From Vespula vulgaris (lineage: Eukaryota; Arthropoda; Insecta; Hymenoptera; Vespidae): 64,000 bases of DNA. Below the pieces are notes generated by a model. That model had not been told where the DNA came from and searched no databases. It saw nothing but the letters and a program-made list of their open reading frames with translations. Made by a program: the position numbers and the translations under genes. The stretch's first letter is position 1. Each line of letters starts with the position of its first letter. The stretch covers positions 4,339,070 to 4,403,069 of the forward strand of contig NC_066587.1 of assembly GCF_905475345.1 (NCBI RefSeq), in the 5' to 3' direction. Below, one piece after another: positions 48,601-59,578 of this stretch.

Positions 48601-51600
48601 GGCCTTGTACAATATAAACATACACGACTTATATTAACTTTTCCGAATGTCGCGTTAGTTTCCTTTTATCCGTCGACGAGTGAGCATCGCAGCTCTATCT
48701 TTCGAAACATGTAAGCTTAGAAATGAATACTTTCGATAATTTTACAATTATTTAAACAATTTTTAATGTACGCGAAATATAAAAAACTAATATTTAAACA
48801 ATAATATATTCGTTTAACGATACAAAGAACGTAACGCGAGAAAAAGTCAAAATTATTTTAATTTAAAATATGAATACTTTGAAATTTTCGTCTCGCGATC
48901 ATTGGCCTTGTACAATATAAACATACACGACTTATATTAACTTTGCCGAATGTCGCGTTAGTTTCCTTTTATCCGTCGACGAGTGAGCATCGCAGCTCTA
49001 TCTTTCGAAACGTGTAAGCTTAGAAATTAATACTTTCGATAATTTTACAATTATTTAAACAATTTTTAATCTACGCGAAATATAAAAAACTAATATTTAA
49101 ACAATAATATATTCGTTTAACGATACAAAGAACGTAACGCGAGAAAAAGTCAAAATTATTTTAATTTAAAATATGAATACTTTGAAATTTTCGTCTCGCG
49201 ATCATTGGCCTTGTACAATATAAACATACACGACTTATATTAACTTTGCCGAATGTCGCGTTAGTTTCCTTTTATCCGTCGACGAGTGAGCATCGCAGCT
49301 CTATCTTTCGAAACGTGTAAGCTTAGAAATTAATACTTTCGATAATTTTACAATTATTTAAACAATTTTTAATGTACGCGAAATATAAAAAACTAATATT
49401 TAAACAATAATATATTCGTTCAACGATACAAAGAACGTAACGCGAGAAAAAGTCAAAATTATTTTAATTTAAAATATGAATACTTTGAAATTTCCGTCTC
49501 GCGATCATTGGCCTTGTACAATATAAACATACACGACTTATATTAACTTTTCCGAATGTCGCGTTAGTTTCCTTTTATCCGTCGACGAGTGAGCATCGCA
49601 GCTCTATCTTTCGAAACGCGTGAGCTTAGAAATTAATACTTTCGATAATTTTACAATTATTTAAACAATTTTTAATGTACGCGAAATATAAAAAACTAAT
49701 ATTTAAACAATAATATATTCGTTCAACGATACAAAGAACGTAACGCGAGAAAAAGTCAAAATTATTTTAATTTAAAATATGAATACTTTGAAATTTCCGT
49801 CTCGCGATCATTGGCCTTGTACAATATAAACATACACGACTTATATTAACTTTGTCGAATGTCGCGTTAGTTTCCTTTTATCCGTCGACGAGTGAGCATC
49901 GCAGCTCTATCTTTCGAAACGTGTAAGCTTAGAAATGAATACTTTCGATAATTTTACAATTATTTAAACAATTTTTAATGTACGCGAAATATAAAAAACT
50001 AATATTTAAACAATAATATATTCGTTTAACGATACAAAGAACGTAACGCGAGAAAAAGTCAAAATTATTTTAATTTAAAATATGAATACTTTGAAATTTT
50101 CGTCTCGCGATCATTGGCCTTGTACAATATAAACATACACGACTTATATTAACTTTGCCGAATGTCGCGTTAGTTTCCTTTTATCCGTCGACGAGTGAGC
50201 ATCGCAGCTCTATCTTTCGAAACGTGTAAGCTTAGAAATTAATACTTTCGATAATTTTACAATTATTTAAACAATTTTTAATGTACGCGAAATATAAAAA
50301 ACTAATATTTAAACAATAATATATTCGTTTAACGATACAAAGAACGTAACGCGAGAAAAAGTCAAAATTATTTTAATTTAAAATATGAATACTTTGAAAT
50401 TTTCGTCTCGCGATCATTGGCCTTGTACAATATAAACATACACGACTTATATTAACTTTGCCGAATGTCGCGTTAGTTTCCTTTTATCCGTCGACGAGTG
50501 AGCATCGCAGCTCTATCTTTCGAAACGTGTAAGCTTAGAAATTAATACTTTCGATAATTTTACAATTATTTAAACAATTTTTAATGTACGCGAAATATAA
50601 AAAACTAATATTTAAACAATAATATATTCGTTTAACGATACAAAGAACGTAACGCGAGAAAAAGTCAAAATTATTTTAATTTAAAATATGAATACTTTGA
50701 AATTTTCGTCTCGCGATCATTGGCCTTGTACAATATAAACATACACGACTTATATTCACTTTGTCGAATGTCGCGTTAGTTTCCTTTTATCCGTCGACGA
50801 GTGAGCATCGCAGCTCTATCTTTCGAAACGTGTAAGCTTAGAAATTAATACTTTCGATAATTTTACAATTATTTAAACAATTTTTAATGTACGCGAAATA
50901 TAAAAAACTAATATTTAAACAATAATATATTCGTTCAACGATACAAAGAACGTAACGCGAGAAAAAGTCAAAATTATTTTAAATTAAAATATGAATACTT
51001 TGAAATTTTCGTCTCGCGATCATTGGCCTTGTACAATATAAACATACACGACTTATATTAACTTTGCCGAATGTCGCGTTAGTTTCCTTTTATCCGTCGA
51101 CGAGTGAGCATCGCAGCTCTATCTTTCGAAACGTGTAAGCTTAGAAATTAATATTTTCGATAATTTTACAATTATTTAAACAATTTTTAATGTACGCGAA
51201 ATATAAAAAACTAATATTTAAACAATAATATATTCGTTTAACGATACAAAGAACGTAACGCGAGAAAAAGTCAAAATTATTTTAAATTAAAATATGAATA
51301 CTTTGAAATTTTCGTCTCGCGATCATTGGCCTTGTACAATATAAACATACACGACTTATATTAACTTTGCCGAATGTCGCGTTAGTTTCCTTTTATCCGT
51401 CGACGAGTGAGCATCGCAGCTCTATCTTTCGAAACATGTAAGCTTAGAAATTAATACTTTCGATAATTTTACAATTATTTAAACAATTTTTAATGTACGC
51501 GAAATATAAAAAACTAATATTTAAACAATAATATATTCGTTCAACGATACAAAGAACGTAACGCGAGAAAAAGTCAAAATTATTTTAGTTTAAAATATGA

Positions 51601-51930
51601 ATACTTTGAAATTTCCGTCTCGCGATCATTGGCCTTGTACAATATAAACATACACGACTTATATTAACTTTGTCGAATGTCGCATTAGTTTCCTTTTATC
51701 CGTCGACGAGTGAGCATCGCAGCTCTATCTTTCGAAACGTGTAAGCTTAGAAATTAATACTTTCGATAATTTTACAATTATTTAAACAATTTTTAATGTA
51801 CGCGAAATATAAAAAACTAATATTTAAACAATAATATATTCGTTTAACGATACAAAGAACGTAACGCGAGAAAAAATCAAAATAATTTTAATATAAAATG
51901 TCAGTACTTAAAAATTTTATTCCCGAGATC
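42661..51930. repeat. 303-bp satellite DNA array, about 30.6 copies
   Basis: The anchor ATTGGCC in the block CTCGCGATCATTGGCC recurs exactly every 303 bp from 42,841 to 51,628 (29 intervals, all 303 with no indels among those checked). The first copy (42,661-42,963) and the last (from about 51,870) are diverged; the inner copies differ at only a few positions. Each monomer holds an AT-rich half (TTTACAATTATTTAAAC, AAACAATAATATATTCG) and a GC-richer half (TTATCCGTCGACGAG, GCATCGCAGCTCTATC). Each also has a dyad CGCGAGA...TCTCGCG about 50 bp apart. No gene is present; the 61-codon frame at 43,869-44,054 is a chance frame of the repeat. Confidence 0.97.
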
Positions 51931-52353
51931 CTTAACTATGTGTGTGTCAACAGAACCAAACCTGTGGTTGACTTTGACAATTACTGGATCAGTCTTTCTT
52001 TATACTTCGACGAGTGAACATAGAAATTTTGAGGATACCTTTCCTGTAAGTAATAACGAACAATTAAAGGAAGTATATTTCTATACCATACATTTTTTCA
52101 ATATTCTATACAATATATTTTATTTTAGACTTAAATGTTGGATTGGTCATCCGAGGCTACGTGTAACGAAAATATAATGGGAACTTCGACCAACTTTGAC
52201 AGTTAGTGGATCACTCGACGAGACTAACGGGCAATCTTTAAGTACCAACAAAGATTTAAAGTAAATATATTTCTATATCACACATTTCTTAAATAATTTT
52301 TACAGTTTACAGTTATTATAATAGTGATATTGATTATTTTATTTGTATGTTTA
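51931..52353. repeat. Diverged single copies related to the 192-bp repeat
   Basis: The piece around 51,955-52,030 (TGACTTTGACAATTACTGGATC, then CTTCGACGAGTGAACATAGAAA) and that around 52,185-52,215 (ACTTTGACAGTTAGTGGATC) resemble the units at 56,760-57,400. Splice-like signals occur: CCT|GTAAGTAATA at 52,047 and TTTATTTTAG at 52,129, then AAA|GTAAATATAT at 52,260. No convincing coding sequence was found. Confidence 0.55.
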
Positions 52354-53270
52354 TGTTTCAGAACCTCATTGCAGTCGCGCGCGTAGCAATGAAGTAATCG
52401 GGTGTTTGTATCGCTAAAATAAAAATATCGCGAATTAGAAGCAGTGTTTGTTCGTTCGCGGTTCGCGATTTAAACTGTAAGTGTTTTTGCATAGACTGCG
52501 TGCAATGCAGTCTTTAGAGTCAGTGTTTGTTCGCGTAGTTTTTTGATTTTTTAACAGTCGCACAGACTGTACTTATAAAGATGGTAGAGTATCGGGAAAT
52601 AAATTCAGTGATCGTTCGTTAATAAATAACTATCGCGAATTAGAGTCAGTGCATCACCGAAGAGGATCTCAACCAACTTCGACGTCGACCTACCTCATTT
52701 TCAACCAACTACAAATCATCCACCCTCCATTTCGACCTAAATCGCGGTCCAGTGTTTTGGAGCCATCGCAGAACTTCTTAAGTAGTGAGTTAATTTTTAA
52801 ATCCCTCCGATCACTCAATCATGTCGAGGACGAAAGGTCCGAATCGGCACGAGTGATTGGTTGTAATTAATTAGTAGAAGAGCATTGAGTGACCACTAGT
52901 AAATTTCTTTCGATTTTTTGTTAGATTTATCAGTTTTCTTCTACGTTTTAGAATAAGGCTAGTTAATGATAGGTTTCCAATATTCTATAGTAGTTGTTTG
53001 GATATGAAGCAAAGAAGAGGCTATATGCCGAAGAAACCCCCACAAATTGTGGCTCAAGAGGGCAACTATTAGACTATTTAGTTATTTTCGAAGGTTCGAC
53101 AGAACGCTTCGAAAATGGCTCTTAGTCATATTTTAATTTTACTATGTGGTCACTCAAAACGCTCTTATGTAATAATAATGTTGATTTCAGAAACTCGGAC
53201 AAAGTAACACGTTCGCAAATGGGATTATTACATATTTTATTCATTACTATTATTATTAAAGTCGGGTTGT
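52354..53270. repeat. Repeat block R1 (partner of R2)
   Basis: It opens with TTTATGTTTCAG and then an ATTGCAGTCGCGCGCG stretch. About 52,370-52,890 is roughly 90% identical to 57,740-58,280, and 52,920-53,180 matches 58,875-59,150 (CAAAGAAGAGGCTAT, then GGCTCAAGAGGGCAACTATT). R1 lacks about 550 bp that R2 carries between these two halves. A 73-codon frame shared by both copies starts at a GTG, and most differences between the copies change amino acids, so it is not taken as a gene. It may be part of a retroelement, but I recognise no terminal or coding feature. Confidence 0.7.
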
Positions 53271-53516
53271 AAATTCTTCTTTTCTTTACATTTCCTTTTC
53301 TAAAGTTTTCTTCCTAAAGTGCACTGAATAAAAGGACATATGGAATTAAAACAAGTGCACAGAGATGTGAGGCAAGTTCTTTCTTTTGCGCGTTACGGGA
53401 AAAGAATATATAAATATATAAATTAGATTATGATCGAGAATTTTTCATTTTGATTTTCTCTTATAAATTTAATTTGAATTACATTCAAAATTTTATTTTT
53501 CGTAAGTAATGTATAT

Positions 53517-53578
<62 letters not shown>

Positions 53579-53692
53579 GTATATATGATGCTGAAATGAC
53601 TGCAAATATTATGAATGGCTGAAAAATGAAGAACTGTATATGATAGTTTCAACAATTATTCTAGATTAATTGTTCCAATTTAATTACTTTAG
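53271..53692. other. AT-rich sequence with (AT)n/(GTAT)n microsatellite
   Basis: Similar to 59,250-59,575 in its first part (AGTGCACTGAATAAAAGGAC against AGTGCATTGAATAAAAGTGC). It contains a TA/TATG run at about 53,510-53,587. No gene is seen. Confidence 0.6.
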
Positions 53693-55078
53693 TTTCTCTC
53701 GGGTAGGATCTTTGGGAGGGGCCCTTGGGTGTGGGCCTTAAGCAAGTTTCAGTATCTTGCAAAGTTCCTTTCTCTTCTCTTTTTCTTTCTATTCTTTATC
53801 TTCTTTTCCTTTTCTTTTAATGTTTTTCTGTTTTAGGTTAGATCGTCGAGGAATGGATCATCCAGAGATGGATCATCATGGGAATGGTCATCATGAAATT
53901 TATTCCTTGAATTATTATACATTTTTATTTATTCTATACATTTCTATTTATTATATGCATTTCTATTGATTATATATATTTCTATTTATTGAAACGCATA
54001 GGTATATAATAATTTAAACAATTATCCGAGATTAATTATTTTACTTTCTCTTGATTTTGGTACTTTGATTTTCTCGGGTAATGCGATCTTTGAAATATTT
54101 CACTCATCGTTCTAAGTTCAATCTTTCCTCTCTCGCGCACTCGCACGCATATTCCCAGTTTCTTTTCTCCTTTTTCTCTTCTTCTGTTGCTCTCCTCTTT
54201 TCTTTGTTTCTTTCTCATCGTCTCATCTTCTTTTACTCTTTTACTCTTCCTCTTTTCTTGTTTCTAAATCATCGAGGAATCGATCATCGTGGGATTTTTA
54301 CACGGAAGTTAATGGAACCTCTCTGCATATAATTCATATTATATTCAAGGAGGGTATGTCTCCTTGCTTCCGTACGCGAATGATAGGGAAAACACTCACG
54401 CGCGTGTCGGTCGTCAGGCGCGTAAGTGTTCGCGGTCGCGAGATTAAGTCCTGCCGAGGACTACGTTTTGATTTTTGAAATATAGACACGACCGGTCGTG
54501 TCTCGAGATGTCTGAAGCTGAAAGTGTGGACGGTGGAGCTTTTCTTCAGCAGGATCTCGTCCATCTCCAGTTTTCCAAAAAACCTGAAACTCCCGAAGCG
54601 AAAAGACATCTCGAACGCGAATGTAGAGTAGAGTCCCCGTTAGACCGTGGGTCCTCAGATGCAGCAACCTCCAAGTGGTGGGACCTGGGTCGGTAATACT
54701 TGCGATATATGGAAATCTATGTCTAAATTATATCTAAAATCTATAACTAAATTATATATATATAATTACATAGCGCAAGTACTACCGGGCGAATGGCTGC
54801 ATATTTTAATGGTTTTCCAAAATCTCTTTTCTGTTTAATTTCAATGAGACGTTAAATTAATTATATTTTCAATTGTTAGTTACATTTCGACGGATAAATA
54901 AATGGAATACATCAAAATTCTAAGTTAATTTTCTAAGAAAAAGCACAGAAAATTCTTCTGTTACACTTATGTTCTCTTTCGTTCCTATTTATACTAATTT
55001 ACTTTTATTAATTACATACTTTCTTTAATAATATTAATTATATTCTGTTATTCCTTATATTAATTTTATTAATGATTA
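53693..55078. repeat. Composite repeat unit U1
   Basis: Order of parts: G-rich block A (53,693-53,755), pyrimidine tracts with AG and GTTAGATCGTCGAGGAATGG-like block B (about 53,835), core C (54,300-54,480) with GCTTCCGTACGCGAATGATAG, core D (54,481-54,704) starting with the 20-bp palindrome at 54,484-54,503, and block E (54,774-54,805; GAATGGCTGCATATTTTAAT). C and D are GC-rich in an AT-rich setting. D is the most diverged D copy among U1, U2, U4 and U6. No gene is identified. Frames within it (for example 54,475-54,696) are not supported. Confidence 0.75.
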
Positions 55079-56477
55079 GTCTCGGGTGGGACCCTTGGGA
55101 GGGGCCCTCGGGTGTGGGCCTTTTGGCGGGCTGCCGTCTCGGCATCTTTTGAAATTCTTTGTCTCTTTTTCTTTTCTTTTCCTGCTTTCTTTTTCTCTTT
55201 CTCCTTTGCTCTTCTTCTTTTATTCTTCCTAACTGTTTCAAGTTAGATCATCGAGGGACCGATTATCGAAGAATCTATAATCGTGAAATTAGATTTTTAC
55301 AGGGAAGTTCTTGAATATAAATATATAATTTTGCATATTATTTTTGCATATAATTACCTCTCCTTCTTTAACTTTTCTGTTTCAGGTTAGATCATCGGGG
55401 GATCGATCATCGTGAAATTAAATTTTTACAGGGAAGTTTTAATCATATATTTGTTTTTTATTTTATTTTATTTAATCATTAACTTATTTTTTAATTATTA
55501 ATATTATTGTTTAATTGTATTTTGATTTTAAATATATATTTATATATAAATGGCTGTTCGCATATAATATTGCATATTATTTTTGCATATAATTACCTTT
55601 TTCTTTTTCTGTTTCAAGTTAGATGATCGCTGGACCTATCATCGTGGGATTTTTACACGGAAGTTAAAGGAACCTCTTTGCATATAATCTCTATTATATA
55701 GAAATTATATAGCAGGAAGGATATGTATCCTTGCTTCCGTACGCGAATGATAGGGAAAACACTTACGCGCGTGACGGCCGGCACGCGCGTGGGTGTTCGC
55801 GATCGCGAGATATAGTCCTACCGAGGACTTCGTTTTCTTCTTTGAAATCGAAATGTAGACACGACCGGTCGTGTCTCGAGATGTCTGAAGCCGACGGTGT
55901 GGACAGTGGAGCAATCTGTAAGCGGGGTTTTATACATCTCCAGTTTGCTGAGAAGCCCGAAGCTCCCGAAGCGGAAAGGCATCTCGGTTCGCGGATTTTA
56001 GAGTAGATTCCCCGTTAGCCCGTGGGTCCCAAAGTGCAGCAACCTCCACGCGGTGGGACCTGGGTCGGTAATACTTGCGATATATCGAAATCTGTGTCTT
56101 AATTATATTTAAAGTCTATAACTAAATTATACATATAATTATAAAACGCAAGTATTACCGGGCGAATGGCTGCATATTTTTATATTTTTACAATATCGCT
56201 CAAAGTTCAATTAAATGTTAAATCGATACATTTTAAATTGTTAGTTATCTTTCCACAGATAAATAAATTTGAATATAATAAAATTCTTAATTAATTTTCT
56301 AGGAGAACGCATAGAAAGCTTTTCCGTCGCACTTAAGTTAGCTATCATTCGTATTTGTCCTTATTTACTTTTATTACTTACATACTTTTATTAATTGTAT
56401 ACTCTTGATAATTACATTAATTATATACTTTTATTTACTATATGAATCATTTTTATTAACTTTTATTAACTATTAAT
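55079..56477. repeat. Composite repeat unit U2
   Basis: Block A at 55,079-55,130 (TGGGACCCTTGGGAGGGGCC), three B-like blocks (about 55,240, 55,385 and 55,617; the second after TTTTCTGTTTCAG, the others after TTCAAG), C (55,660-55,850), D (55,857-56,080, palindrome at 55,857-55,876) and E (56,147-56,180). The stem CGGTAATACTTGCG (56,066-56,079) is perfectly complementary to CGCAAGTATTACCG (56,147-56,160). Confidence 0.75.
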
Positions 56478-56700
56478 CTCGAGTGGGACCCTTGGGAGGG
56501 GCCTTTGGGTGTGGGCTTTTGGGCGATTTATTGTTTCAGTATCTTTGCAGTGCTACTTTTCTCTTCTTCTTTCTTTACCTTTTCTCTTTTTTCTTTTTCT
56601 TCTCCTCTTCTTCTTTAACTGTTGTCAAGGTCTCATATAACACCGGGCAAATAGTTGCATATTTCAATGTTTTTTCAATAACGGAGCAATATTTTAATTT
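56478..56700. repeat. Truncated composite unit U3
   Basis: Block A (56,478-56,528) is followed by a pyrimidine tract and a remnant of E (ACCGGGCAAATAGTTGCATA at 56,642-56,661). B, C and D are missing. After E the 192-bp tandem repeat and block R2 intervene before the next unit. Confidence 0.65.
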
Positions 56701-57400
56701 AAAATTAAATTGTGAAGTGGGGATAATTTTCTTTGTGAGTCGAAAACAAAATCGGACCTCTAAACAACTTTGACAGTTTAGTTGTGCTTTGGACTTCGAC
56801 GAGAGTACATAGAGATTTTCGCGGATGCCATTCGTGCAAGTATTAACGAACACTTAATTCAAATATACAACAGTTCATTTGATTTGATACTAAAATTCAA
56901 AGTGGGGATAATTTTCTTCGTGAGTTAACAACAAAGTCGGCTCTTTGACCGATCTATATAGTTCCTACTTCAGTTGTGCTTTGGACTTCGACCAGTGAAC
57001 TTAAAAAATTTCAAGGATGCCATTCGTGCAAGTATTAACCAATAGTTAATTCAAATATATAACAGCTTATTTGATTTTAGACTTAAATATGAAAAGGGGA
57101 TACACGGCTTCGGGAGATGACAACAATGTCGGGTCTTTGGGCGACCTTTTGTAGTTCCTGGTTCAGTTGTGTGTTGGACTTCGACCAGTGAACTTAGAAA
57201 TTTTCGCGGATGCTATTCGTGCAAGTATTAACGAACAGCCAATTAAAATATATAACAGCTGATTTGATTTTAAACTTAAATGTGAAGTGGGAATGCTCGG
57301 CTTCGGGGGACGACAACAACGTCAAGCCTTTGACCAATATTTATTATTCCTGGTTCAGTTGTGCTTTGGACTTCGACAAGTGAACTTAGAAATTTTCTCG
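56700..57400. repeat. 192-bp imperfect tandem repeat, about 4 copies
   Basis: The anchor GGACTTCGAC recurs at 56,791, 56,983, 57,176 and 57,368 (steps of 192-193 bp). Each copy has a GTTCAGTTGTGCTTT-like part, a GATGCCATTCGTGCAAG part and a GATTT-ACTTAAAT-GAAGTGG part. Copies are clearly diverged, so the array is older than the 303-bp satellite. No stop-free frame runs across it. Confidence 0.85.
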
Positions 57401-57615
57401 TCTTTTGGTGACTGAAAATCTATCTTCACGAGTGGACTTAGAAAATTTCGCATTTTTTGGGGACTTTGAAAATGTATCTCCACGAGTGAACTTAGAAATT
57501 TTCTCGTCTTTTGGGGACTTTAAAAAACTATCGCCATGAATGGACTTAGAAATTTTCGCGTCTTTTGGGGACTTTGAAAATCTATCTCCACGAGTGGACT
57601 TAGAAATTTTCGCAG
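57385..57615. repeat. 54-bp minisatellite, about 4-5 copies
   Basis: The anchor CTTAGAAA recurs at 57,385, 57,437, 57,491, 57,545 and 57,599. The unit contains TTTTGGGGACTTTGAAAAT and CTATCTCCACGAGTGGACTT. It grows out of the last 192-bp copy, whose own end supplies the GTGAACTTAGAAATTT part. The period is a multiple of three, but a frame is interrupted (TGA in the first copy). Confidence 0.85.
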
Positions 57616-59578
57616 GATGCCGAATTCGAGCGAGTATTAATGAAGACTTAAAGTAAGTATATTTTTCTATTATATATTTATTGAATGATTTATACAGTTT
57701 TCATTACAACAATAATACTAATTATTTTGTTTGTATTTTTGTTTCAGAATCTCGTTGCAATCGCGCGCGTTACAAGGATGTAACCAAGCTAGTATAAATT
57801 AATTGCGAAGTAGAAGCAGTGTTTGTTCGTTCGCGTTGCGCGATTTAAACCATAAGTGTTTTTGCGTAGACTGCGAGCAATGCAGTCTATAGAGTCAGTG
57901 TTTGTTCGCGTAGTTTTTTGATTTTTTAACAGTCGCATAGACTGTACTTATAAAGGATAGTAGAGTTTCGCGAAATAAATTCAGTGTCCGTTCGTTAATA
58001 AGTATCTACCGCGAATTAGAGTCAGTGCATCACTCAAGAGGATCTCGACCAACTTCGACGTCGACCTACCTCATTTTCAACCAACTACAAATCATCCACC
58101 CTCAATTTCGACCTAAATCGCGGTGCAGTGTTTTGGAGCCTTCGCAGAACTTCTTAAGTGGTGAGTTAATTTTTAAGTCCCTCCGATCACTCAATCATGT
58201 CGAGGACGAAAGGTCCGAATCGGCACGAGCGATTGGTTGTAATTAATTAGTAGAAGAGCAATGAGTGACCACGAGTAAATTTCTTCGGAGATTTACTCGT
58301 GAATGGTTCGTTATTTTTTGATTTATTTATTAGATCAGGATAGAATCTTCTTGCTTAAATGCGTTGACAATAATTATTTGAAATTTTAAATATTTGAATG
58401 CATTTTTAAATAATTTTGTCCCGTGAGAATAGTACAAAAATCGTGATATTCGTGAATTTTAATAATACATAAGCAAGAAGACATTCGCGATGGATAGTTT
58501 CTGGATTACAAGCGAGATTGTATAATATATTTCCTAATAATTAGAATAACCGCTTGTAAGAAGGAGCGTCCAATGATTTTTCATTACATTTTTAAATAAA
58601 GATTAATCAATTTTATTAATAAAAGAAAAGTCTCAATAGAATCATTGCTTTTGAAAGAGTAAAGTAGAGTAGAGTCATTGCTTTTGAAAGAATAAAGTAG
58701 AGTAGAGAAAAGACAAAGAGACTTGTAAAATCACTACGCGTAGAACATAGAACAAGTTAATCGATTTTTAGCTTAGGATTTTCAGCAATTAATATATTAA
58801 TTCTCGTTTCTCTACCGATGCTTTCTCGATTTTTCGTTTCAGGATTGGTTTAGAGTTGCGTCAGTTTAGAGTTGCGTTGTTAGTTTTCTTCGACGTTTTA
58901 GAATAAGAGATAGTTCTAGTTTCTTGGCGATAGTTGACGATAGTTCAAATGTTCTATAGTAGTTGTTAGGGCACGAAGCAAAGAAGAGGCTATGTGCCGA
59001 AGAGGCCCCCACATATTGTGGCTCAAGAGGGCAACTATTAGGCAATAAAGTTATTTTCGAAGTTTCGACAGAACACTTCGAGAATAACTCTTAGTCATAT
59101 TTTAATTATACCATGTTGTCACTCAAAATGCTCTTATATAATAATAATATAATTTTCAGAAACTAAGAAGATCTCTTCATTCCGTGTCCCATCTCACAAT
59201 GCCATGCGTTTGCGAATAGAATTTTTACGTATTTTATACATTTTTATTACTAAAGTCGAGTAATAAATTTTTCCCATATTTCTTTTCTAAAGTTCAATTA
59301 AATCCGTAATTTTATTTTTATAAAATCAAGTTTTATATTAAAGTAATAATTTCGAAACGTATAGAATATGGCAATTGTGAGGACCACTGAAAGTGCATTG
59401 AATAAAAGTGCATATGGGAATGAAACAAGAACATTTAAATACATAGCATATTCTCGTTTCACTTTTACAGGAAGGATACCCAACAGGATTCCAGAATCAC
59501 CCAGCGCATAGCTGCATACTTTAGATTAAACAATTATTTTAAATAGTTGATTAAACTGTTGATTAACTCCTCTATCTT
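57616..59578. repeat. Repeat block R2 (partner of R1)
   Basis: 57,740-58,280 and 58,875-59,190 match R1. Between them lies about 550 bp unique to R2 with a short duplicated stretch (TTGCTTTTGAAAGAGTAAAG and TTGCTTTTGAAAGAATAAAG at about 58,650-58,700). An intron-like segment precedes it: AAA|GTAAGTATAT at 57,653 and TTTTTGTTTCAG before 57,748, the same arrangement as in R1. It ends in an E-like remnant at about 59,495-59,515 (CCAGCGCATAGCTGCATACT). No gene is supported. Confidence 0.7.

Noticed and set aside
42661..51930. CRISPR-like array
   Set aside because: The 303-bp units are contiguous with no unique spacers, and the genome is eukaryotic.
52649..52870. 73-codon frame shared by R1 and R2 (52,649 and 58,025)
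   Set aside because: It has no ATG start (GTG), and most differences between the two copies change the amino acid, as expected for non-coding DNA.
55981..56080. Possible tRNA-like fold in core D (CCCGTTAGCCCGTGGGTCCC region)
   Set aside because: No acceptor stem, anticodon arm or B-box (GGTTCGAATCC-like) could be assembled around it.
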